A stretch of 64,000 bases of DNA from Patiria pectinifera (lineage: Eukaryota; Echinodermata; Asteroidea; Valvatida; Asterinidae): the NCBI GenBank assembly GCA_029964075.1, contig CM057142.1, positions 35,652,392-35,716,391 on the forward strand. The letters are read 5' to 3'. Position 1 is the stretch's first letter. Each line of letters starts with the position of its first letter. A program made the translations under genes and the position numbers. Positions 51,900-61,079 of this stretch are shown piece by piece. The notes under the pieces were generated by a model, which was not told the DNA's origin, searched no databases, and saw nothing but the letters and a program-made list of their open reading frames with translations.

Positions 51900-53335
51900 C
51901 GGGGGGGGGGGCCTGGAAGCCCCCATAAAAAGTCCCGCCCCCCCCCCACCCGCACACTGAAATTTAGCATCCGAGAAAAGCACAGCCACATATGAGTTAC
52001 AATGATTAGCTGGAAGTAAGTCCCTTTTTCCGCGATTTTTTTTCGTGAGTGGTTGTTTTACTTTAACGTCCCTTGAAAAGCAAATAACCGTAGTGGTTAT
52101 TGTCTAACCATGGTCTAATGCAGCCACGGCCTAAATGTAACCACGTTTTGAACAGTGCCCCAATGGGAAGATGGTGTTCAGCCCCAATGTACAGTATTTA
52201 GGGGGAAAATATTTGCTTCTTTGAAACTGTACCTATATTACCACCTGGTCAGATGATAACATTATAATAATATATGATCTCTGAAAATATAAAGTTAGAA
52301 GTTGGGAAGAAATAACAATAAATAGTACATTTTACTATCTAGAGGCATACACATGCAGCTGCAGTATCAATTCCCAGCAAAAATAAAAAGATATTAAACA
52401 AAAATAGAAAAATATAGATAACAAGTGGGGTGTTGGAGTTTGATTTAAAAATAAAAATCTAAAATATTATTGATGTTCTTCTGTTACCTAGTAAATTGTT
52501 TATATTCCTGAATCACGTACGGAAAATAAAATAAAACGATAGTATACCTGTCAAAACTTGTCGCCAGTATCATTGGTGCTATAAGCTCATGTTACCACAG
52601 CAATAATGTTCGTAAATACACCGTGAGTCGTATTCGCACATCTCATGAATACATGTACTTGGCGTCACACGTCATGTTGTATGCCATTTACAAAGGTTAG
52701 CAGCTAGTTTATTCATATTTGAACATAGAATGTTCCCCTTTATATTTTTAGTCTTTATTAGGCCTTGCAATTTTTTCGAATTTACATACCTAAGTCTTGT
52801 CTCAGACTGAAATCTGTGTGTCAGATAACAAACAAAATCATCAAAACAATTAACAAGACAGCAAAGTTATTAGTTACATAGGGGCTACAGATATAAAGGT
52901 TCTATATATGGCCAAAAAAAAACATTTTTGTGTCACTGCAAAACCAAAGTTCAAAGTACAAAATAAACTTCTATCACATGATCAAAGAATACAATAAAAC
53001 AAACAAACTGCCTCTGAGAACATAATGGCATTTATTCAAGTTGGCAAACAAGTGCAGGTTTTCCGAAGGCAAATCATATGATTCCTTCGCATTCTAAGGC
53101 AATTTGAGAATATATGTTGGAAATTAAGCATTTGATCCATTATTTTTTGGCTCCATGTGACTAATACCATAACAGTAGACTGCACCCCTCCCTCCTAGAT
53201 CCGCTACTGAGTACATGAATACAATCAATGTGAGATGGCAAAGCAAAATCGAATAATGATGTGCGTACGTTCCTATAGGACTTATTAATAGTGGTATTAG
53301 TAGTAGTAGTATTAATGCACGACTCATTTTACCGT
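51900..53335. other. Intergenic AT-rich stretch
   Basis: Apart from a G-run/C-run repeat scrap at 51898-51950 and scattered simple repeats, I see nothing supportable. Confidence 0.45.
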
Positions 53336-53993
53336 GCCTAATTGGTAAGATTTTCGCAAAACTTTGTTACAAATACCTCTGACACGTCCATATCATCTCC
53401 AAGAACATCCAAGTCGTCACAATCAGAATCATTTGGGTCGATTTCTTGCAAGAGTTGTTGCAGTGTCAGCCTCGGTAAGGTCGCCTTGATGCTCATGACG
53501 CGTACACACGCACTACTGAATGTCTGTGTATTGTACATGTACATGTACATTTACAGACAATAATGTGCATATATTATATACGCAATCTTACATGCATGCA
53601 CAACACAGTAGATTGACATTATGCGAAAGGTCATTATGCCTTTTTTAGCACATGTAACCTTTCTGTATTGCATGTAAAAGGGGAACTCCCCGGTTACGTA
53701 TGCCGATATGACTATAGAGGTCGCGCTGTTCGTGCGTGGAAATACAGCACTTCAAAAGAGGACCGACTTTTGGGTGGTTGCTATGCGGGCCCAAAAGTGA
53801 GTAAAAGGCCAGATAATTTCCGTCACAACGGGAATTGTTGTTAGTGACTTTAGTGTTATTTGAAGGGAATAGGTTTCCTTTTTTGTTTAATATAATGCGT
53901 TAGAATAAAGAATACCAATATTACACTGGTCAAGCTTTCCAGTCAAGGAAACCTTATGGTAACTTACCGGTCCTCTCTTTTCCAATATGATCA

Positions 53994-54210
53994 TGGACGT
54001 CGCCAAGATTTTTCCTGCAAGGGGGGGGGGGGAGGGGGCAAAGCAAATTCCTTAACTTTTTCATCATAAACTCAATTTATCATTTTTCTGAGCATGAGCG
54101 GGGGGCATTTGCCCTCCCCCCGATCAAACCAACACCAATATGGCTTTGCACCTCTTGTTCCTTTTTCCCCCCGTTTTCCAGCCCCCCCCCCCCTTCGCGA
54201 CGTCCATGAA
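53994..54210. repeat. Inverted-ended dispersed repeat (CATGGACGTCGC type)
   Basis: It starts CATGGACGTCGCCAAGATTT and ends CGCGACGTCCATG, giving short inverted ends around G-run and C-run tracts. Same family as 49316-49544. Confidence 0.65.
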
Positions 54211-54349
54211 TATGACACATTTACTCAAACCAATTAAGCCGGTTTTAAATTTCCATCTGTGGCAGAAGTGAAGCATCCATTTTATGAATTATATGTGCCA
54301 TGTTTGATTGATAGGTCTTACGATGGTATAAAGTAGCCCCTCATTGTCC

Positions 54350-54715
54350 TTAGCCATAAAGGCCCCCCCCCCCAACTTTTTCTGCGAAAGCTTTGAACAT
54401 GCGCCTTCAAAACTGAATTTCCCCATAATACGTAGTGTACACAGAGCAGAATTACCATTCGTGTATATGATGAAGTAATAAGCCATAATTCCTAAACCCG
54501 TTAACCTATAGTCGTGAAATTTCTTGGGTATGTTCATGATAAGCTGTTCTATGCATGTACCGAGTTTCAAAATAGTTCGTCACTTGATGGCCGAGATCTT
54601 ATACACAGAGTAATTCTTTAGAGGTCTTCAGGTTTCCAGGAGTCTTGTGAACTACTAAGGAATCCGCCCCCCCCCCCTTGCTGAGGGATGGTCATAATAA
54701 CCCGGCCCTTTTTTA
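54350..54715. mobile_element. TTAA MITE, copy 6 (degraded)
   Basis: Same orientation as copy 1. Contains AGAGCAGAATTACCATTCGT, GTGAAATTTCTTGGGTATGT and a right end AACCCGGCCCTTTTTTAAT. The left end is reduced to CATAAAGGCCCC. A small insertion follows CCGAGATCTTA. Confidence 0.7.
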
Positions 54716-54761
54716 ATTGCGTATGCCAACCTAAAAGTATCGATATTTACCCCCAAACAGG

Positions 54762-55140
54762 TGCCATGTATAATGTACCATCATGTCTCATTAAGCCAAT
54801 ATTGTTGCCCCCATCCCTAAATCCATACACTACAAACCTCAGCAATAAAAAATATCTTTTTATTGCAAGAAGAGCAATAACACAAAAATACGTATCAGAT
54901 TCCCACTGTAGGTTTCAAGATGCCCAACTCGTTTTATTGTCCTACTGCAGCCTTGGTTAATTATCTTATGCAATCTATTCATCAGATGCAATTTGTTGGT
55001 TGTTCCAAAATACAAAAAAATTCCAAACGCACATTTCTGACATTTTGAATAATAAGGTTTTATCAGTCTGAGTGTAAATTAAACATCTTATATTTTTCCG
55101 TGTTATTTTGGAGTTTGACCACAATAGTTACTCACTTTTA
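54762..55140. repeat. Diverged paralogue of 6620-8250, lacking the 1.1 kb TTAA element
   Basis: ATAATGTACCATCATGTCTC is followed directly by ATTAAG and CCCATCCCTAAATCCATACA, joining what in the 7 kb region is split by the element 6655-7774. Homology continues as far as TATTTTGGAGTTTGAC. It therefore records the empty site and shows an ancient duplication between the GPCR region and this place. Confidence 0.7.
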
Positions 55141-56600
55141 GATAAGAAGTCGAACCAACCAAAAATTACGTGTTCTTAATTGTTTAATAATATTATTCAC
55201 CTTACAAAGTTTGAAGTGTTTGCGGCCAATACACTGCAATTATTTTGGTTTTCACTGGACGGGTTTATTTTGTTTGCATGTGCCTGTGCTGCAACAACTC
55301 ATGCATTATGCATCGCCATAAATGAACAAGACCGTTTAGCCTGCATATGTACATGCATTTTCGTCGGCGCGTTTCTGGGGAGGGTAATAATACAACGCGG
55401 AAAAAAATACTTTGGTGTGTCACAATCTTATTTATTATCTAGCATAATACTTTAAATAGGCTGCAATAATGTTTTTTCAACTCATTTCAATTAAATGTAC
55501 TATTGACCTACGTTGGTCATAGTATGTACAGGGAAATTGGCTCAATGTGACACACGTCATGCATTGATATTGACTGACTTGTTTTGACCGAAAGGCCAAT
55601 TAGGTCCTTAGTGTCAAATAGCGTAAACTATAACACTGCAACTACCAAAATCTTCTTAACAGAATCAAAAACGTTCAATACAGCCCTTTTGTTCTTTATT
55701 AAGGGACGAAAGGCCCCTATTTCTTTCTTTTCCGCCCACATGACAAGCTCATAACTCTATGGAACATCCCCTTGCATGGCAAGGGTCTATGATATGCGAG
55801 CAGATTTGGCGAATAATTTATGCAACTAGACTGCTTCTTGACCTCGAGATTCTGACCATTGAGCGGAAGCCTTCTATTTTGGGTCTTCAGTAATCCGTTT
55901 TGAAAGCCAAGGTCGGGTTTTATTAGATTTCTATACCCTTTGCTGTATTACAAAAACATGGCATTAACATTGAGCAATCAACAGCTTAGTCCAGATTTCG
56001 GAATGAAATGACGTCATGTTGACTCCGATGGCTGGCGCGCGGTGTTGCATGAATCAGACGTTCACGTTGGATAGAAGACAGAAAGGGTTATGTTGGACAA
56101 CAGGTTATACTCAGACTATAGCTTATAACTGTCTCCTGTCTAGCTTTAACACAACACCTACTACTTCCAATGCATACAACGTAATACCATGCTGGTTAGA
56201 CGTGACAAGAAAATTTATAACAAACCCACATCTCTACACTCTCCGATATACACTAGGAGATCGATACATCACCATCTACAACTTATTTTTAACGATATAT
56301 TTTTACATTTGTTAAACAACAAACTACTTTTACATTTGTTACACAGTAAACTATCAAAATAAGTTGTCCTAAAATTGCCGAATTGGTCACTTAGGAATAT
56401 TTACTGCTTAATCTCTTTTCCCTAAATACAACGGTACATGTAACAAATTTAGAACGTGTTCATACCGTGGAAATGCATTTTGTTCTGGAGGGGCTGTCGT
56501 TTATCACTCCCACAAGTGCAAACAAACAAATGTTCTCTTATATACATGTGAAGTCTTTGTCCATATTCATTCACATGTACACAATCGAGATTATGACCTT
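55141..56600. other. Intergenic; no gene recognised
   Basis: Short open frames here (for example 55180-55455, which lacks an ATG, and 56016-56315) have no recognisable domain or splice support. Confidence 0.4.
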
Positions 56601-56806
56601 TTTTACAGGGGGCATCGTCCTAAAATTGCCGAATTATTCAAGTTTGAGATTGTTTATTTATCCCATTTCAAGGGTCTGCTTGAGAGAAAACTAACCTAAT
56701 GTTGCACTGTTCCTGAGAAAAGACCAAAGAACATGGTTGCTTACCTTTGTCGCGGCGGCGATGTTGTTGCATACGGGATCTACCCGATGTTTCCCAATAC
56801 CTATAA

Positions 56807-56906
56807 TTATGTTCTCCAACACCGATATTCCCCGAAATCCTTAGGGTTAGGGTTATAGGGTAAGGATTACGGGGAACATCGGTATTGGGGAACATTGGTA
56901 TTGGGG
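56807..56906. repeat. Hairpin with telomere-like TTAGGG loop
   Basis: ATATTCCCCGAAATCCTTA and TAAGGATTACGGGGAACAT are inverted around TTAGGGTTAGGGTTATAGGG. An outer GGTATTGGGGAAC word then repeats. The loop carries two perfect TTAGGG units. Its origin is unclear: possible repair insertion or a small element. Confidence 0.5.
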
Positions 56907-57179
56907 GACATAGGTATGCACCCGTTGCATACGTGAAGAAATTTCCAGTCGTGACTATAAGTCTCCTCTTTGAATTTTTCCCACTAACTTCGATTTCTGT
57001 CATTTAAGACGATTCACTGAATGGAACACATCGTGTGTTCACACAAGTACACTTTTATTATGTGTTGACATGTTTGTTTTAAGTTGAACTGTTTTTTCCA
57101 TATTTATTTCTTAGGTGTTGTTTATTTCTCTGTCTGTTCTTTGCTTTTCTTTTCTACACATGTTAATGTAAATAAAGAT

Positions 57180-57252
57180 GTTGGATAGCTCAGTTGGTAG
57201 AGTTTTCAAGGCTAGTAATCTGGAAGTTCAAATCACGGTCAGGATCATTTAT
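57180..57252 (+). repeat. tRNA-like sequence (pseudo-tRNA or SINE head)
   Basis: GGATAGCTCAGTTGGTAGAG is an excellent tRNA D-arm/A box, and GAAGTTCAAATC a B box. The anticodon stem does not pair well and the variable region is shortened, so it is not a functional tRNA. AAATAAAG precedes it. Confidence 0.55.
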
Positions 57253-58149
57253 ATATGCTGATCATCATGCATATTTTTATGTGTATTCTCGTTGTAAGTA
57301 ATGAATTTCTGGGAAACGTGAAACCATAAAGGCATTATATGCGAACGAATTATCGAAAAAACGCTGACATGATGTGCAACTTTCATTATATAAATGTGAT
57401 ATTGGTGGCATATTGGCTAACATTTTTATAACTCTTACTTTACAGTATACAAATGCTACGGTTATAAAAGACACCCCCTTATTTTTGGTTTAACGAAAAC
57501 TACATGTAATTCACACTTCAAGAACCACTGTTTAAAATTCAAATTAATCTAGAGCCCCGAACGTCTGGTATCGGACACTAGATCACTAATAATTTGCCGA
57601 AGACCAATAGTACATTCTGTGTATTTCTGTCTTTACTATTACAGGTAATTATTACTTTCTTCGTATTCCATTTGTTTTTTAATCTTCATATATATATATG
57701 ATAGATGACAACACAATTTCCCGATTACCCATTTCTCTTTGTCATTACCCCGGCGGGGCTGCCTTCACATTATGCAAGTGGTATTCCACAAGGCTACTTC
57801 ATTTTCAGTATGATGCACGGGTGTTACTTTTAACACAATTACTACAGTAGACATTTTGGTGAATAGATTCCCCTCTAAAAGTGTCTTTATAGATGGATAG
57901 AGGCACATTTTCGCACTGCTCAGAGCTCTTGAACGAGTCTAAAGAGAAGCCGATAGACCGTACGGAATTATTCATTAGGATGGTGCATGTATTCAGGGTA
58001 AATGTGAACATAATCCTTCAGTATGTATAGGCGTTTTGGTGAACTGTGTGACCTTTAATTGGGTGCAAACTAGCCCAGGTTGGACGAAGTCTTCATTGCA
58101 TTACGACTGACGTCCAGGATGAGAATTCTCTACATAAGACCACCCGAAA
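57253..58149. other. Intergenic; nothing recognised
   Basis: AT-rich sequence with no supportable feature. Confidence 0.45.
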
Positions 58150-58870
58150 TTTTTACCAGAATTTTGTCACGTTTTACCTCGTTATAGAAGCTTATTTCAC
58201 GCATACATACTCTATGTGTCCTAATCTATTGATCGGGGGGGGGGGGCTCAGGAATGACATTATCCGATACTGACCGACGTTAATCTGGAAAATAAACTCT
58301 AAAGCAACTTTGAACTTGTACGTTTTTGTAGTCTCTTTTCATCAGTTCATCACCGAATCGTACGTCATGTACGTGCGTACATGTACGAAAGCGCACACGC
58401 ACGCTAGCTAGCGCCCTCCTTTGTTTAGTTTTGGTTGGAACAGTGACGCCACTCCAGCCAACCGAAGTCACGAAAACGATTAACCAATGACCAAAGCCGA
58501 AACATGTTTCTGGTAACTGTCGCGAAAACACGCTCGGTCATTGGATAGGCGACCGCGCCTACAAGTTAGTGCGCATGCGTATGAGGGCGGTTAATAAGCA
58601 AATCGCTAGTTGCACGGTCGTACGCCATGTACGACTAGAATCGGTCATTGTCGGTACATGTAAGAAACTGATGAAAAGAGTCTACGAAAACGTACACGTT
58701 TAACGTTGCTTTAGAGTTTATTTTCCTGATTAACGTCGGTCAGTATCGCATATGGAATTCCTGAACCCACGGATCAATAGATAAGGACACATAGAATACC
58801 AAGACGTGAATTAGCTTCTCTAACAAGGTAAAAATATCAAAAATATTGGTCATGAATTTTTTCGCCCGGT
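58150..58870. mobile_element. Long imperfect inverted repeat (200 bp arms)
   Basis: The left arm (about 58150-58350) and right arm (about 58665-58870) are reverse complements at roughly 80 percent. Matching words are CTATGTGTCC, ATACTGACCGACGTTAATC, TAAACTCTAAAGCAAC and TCTTTTCATCAGTT. The left arm has gained a G-run at 58235. The core has no transposase. Likely an old foldback or MITE. Confidence 0.75.
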
Positions 58871-60150
58871 TTTGAGCACTTTATACCCTGGACTCCCTCC
58901 GTAACGTAGGGAGGAAAAGGAGTTCACCTGGACTAAGTGCAAACAATCATTTCTCAACGTGTCTACATTACGTTTATCTAGATGGAAACAGGATCTCTTG
59001 GCTCAGGAAAAAACGTTGTTTTATACCCAAATTTATTTCTTTTTTACACTGCTCAAAAGCCCTTGAAAAAGTCTAAAGCAAAAACAATAGAAGTATTTAT
59101 AGATGCAATTCTAATCCGTTTTGCATTAATAATTAATTCGAAATTAATAACAAACGGTTATTTGATAATTAATTGTTGACATCAAACTTATTATCCAATT
59201 TGATGTCTGGGTTTGATACATTTAATGGTTATTGCTAATTCAGTATATTTAGACACGAATGTGTTGTTTTTCTGCTCTTTGGAACCTACTGTTTTAGATT
59301 ATATTACGAAACATGAAATGAAACCACATGAACATATTGATGCAGTATATTAAGTGAGGGTTGACTATTATGCAGAAAATATATGCGGTTCATTGCATTG
59401 AAAGATAAAACAGGTTACTTTTGAGATAAATGCAAATGATCATGTACAGTATAACTTTTAAGGCACTATTTCCATTAAAAAAAATCGACATTTGCCTTTT
59501 TAACCTTTTTTTTTAAAGGTTTCTCCATACGTTTTGGGTGCTGTTTAAAACCCATCGTTTCATTTTCAATGGAAAATGGAATTCAAAGAATGATTTAAGA
59601 AGTAATGAACGCGATTAAAAGTTGTCGGTGTACACGCAATTACTCACTTTGTTATAACGTTGTTAGCTTCATTTTCATTAGTTTCTTGCGCATAGTGATA
59701 TCGGATGCTTTAAACACGCACGGTAACAAAAAAAGTCATCAGCGACGATTCCTGATGGCGTGTTACTTTCGTTACTCCGCTCATATTTTTATCAAACTTC
59801 AAAGTTCTCTCACGGCGTGGTTATTTGTCGTTTTGAAATCTATCCTCAGCTTGCTGTGCCTGTTTAGGACCAGGCACTTGAACATGAACAAAACAGCAAT
59901 GGCTTCCTGTCTGGACCATGTAACCTGTGGCCCCCAAAGCCTGCAGTGACTAGTTGATGTGGCTTCAACAATCAAAGTGTATGCGATGCAAGACGTGCAC
60001 GCAACACTTTGCTAAGTGCAATAGACTATGCGGTTGCAACTGTGAGAATTACGGAGAGCACTTTTAAACTGTAAATGTTTGTGAGTGATAATTTTTATTT
60101 TTACATAATGTTGTTACTTCATACAGTATTTTCGGTGACTGCAGAATACA
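58871..60150. other. Intergenic 3' of gene B; no gene recognised
   Basis: A 114-codon plus-strand frame at 59605-59949 has no domain or splice context. The minus-strand poly(A) site of gene B may lie here or in the repeat upstream. Confidence 0.4.
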
Positions 60151-60230
60151 TCAACGGTATTCTGATAGAAATTTTACCTTCAGTTTGACTATTTTGTGTG
60201 TATATATATAACTAAAATCATCACAGAAGT

Positions 60231-60780
60231 ATTTTCTGACCCTGAAAATGTATGTTTTGACACCTATAGACTGTGATGTGATATGGAGTAGTAGCTGAGA
60301 TATCAGTGCAATTATTATCTGGCAGCCATCTATAAAAATCCAAGATGTGTACAAACTGACCATTTGACTGTCATAAATGACAGGGTCAAGGTAAAGTTGC
60401 ATTCCTCTGACCCTGAAAATGTATGTTTGGACACCAAAATGTTAATCCTAAGTGGCTTAGAAGAACAGATATTGGTAGATAGGCCTATAGGTTTTCAATG
60501 ACAGCCATCTTAAAAATCCAAGATGGCCACCGCAATGAAATCTGGACAAATTAACCATCTAGCACTAACCCAAATGGTTCAGTTGCGTTTTTTTGACCCT
60601 GGAAATATATGTTAGACACTAAGATTTTAGAGTTAAATGGCTTAAAGATGCAATACATGTAGTTTTCAATGTCGGCGGCCATTTTCAAAAATAAGATGGC
60701 AACAATAGTGTGTCTGGACAAACAAACCATTAATTTTGACACTATCCCAAATGGTACAGTTGCATTTCTGGCCTAAGCTG
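60231..60780. repeat. Degenerate tandem repeat, about 180 bp unit, three copies
   Basis: TGACCCTGAAAATGTATGTT recurs at about 60237, 60407 and 60593, each followed after about 80 bases by CAGCCATC/AAAATCCAAGATGG-type words and then by TCTGGACAAA..AACCAT. It lies just 3' of the gene B stop and may be transcribed in its 3' UTR. Confidence 0.75.
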
Positions 60781-60826
60781 CCTGACTATACGCTGTCAGA
60801 GTACATCGATGATGAAAAGGTATCAT

Positions 60827-61079
60827 CTATGTTGCAGAAGGAGCTTTGACCCATGGCTTTGATGGCAGAGCGGGTTTCTTGTCCTGCTGACCTTGAATGT
60901 TAGCGTACTCGTTAGTATTTGAGGTAGCACCAATAATGGTTTCCTCGTAATCTGGAGGTGACACTCCCCAGGGTAGGTTAGGCGAGTCGTTGCTAGTGGC
61001 AAACACCTCACAGCTTATGGTCGGTATTTGATAATTCTGAGAGAACCTGGCCACGTCAGCTCCTCGACGGCCTTTACGC
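60827..61079 (-). CDS. Gene B last exon: cytoplasmic tail
   Basis: It begins after TTAAATCCAG and encodes about 83 residues ending in TAG. A basic juxtamembrane run (RRKGRRG) is followed by PPDYEETI and NEYANI, 15 residues between tyrosines, then KKPALPSKP, a proline motif. The layout parallels gene A (VYQETI, SYADL, APLPPIP), implying selection on a paired-tyrosine tail. Binding partners are not inferable. Confidence 0.85.

Noticed and set aside
53338..53501. Minus-strand acidic frame (TLQQLLQEIDPNDSD)
   Set aside because: Resembles acidic N-termini of some transposase-derived proteins but is short, alone and without catalytic motifs.
55180..55455. Hydrophobic open frame
   Set aside because: No ATG start, no domain and no splice support.
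57180..57252. Functional tRNA gene
   Set aside because: A and B boxes are good, but the anticodon stem and variable region do not fold correctly; called tRNA-like only.
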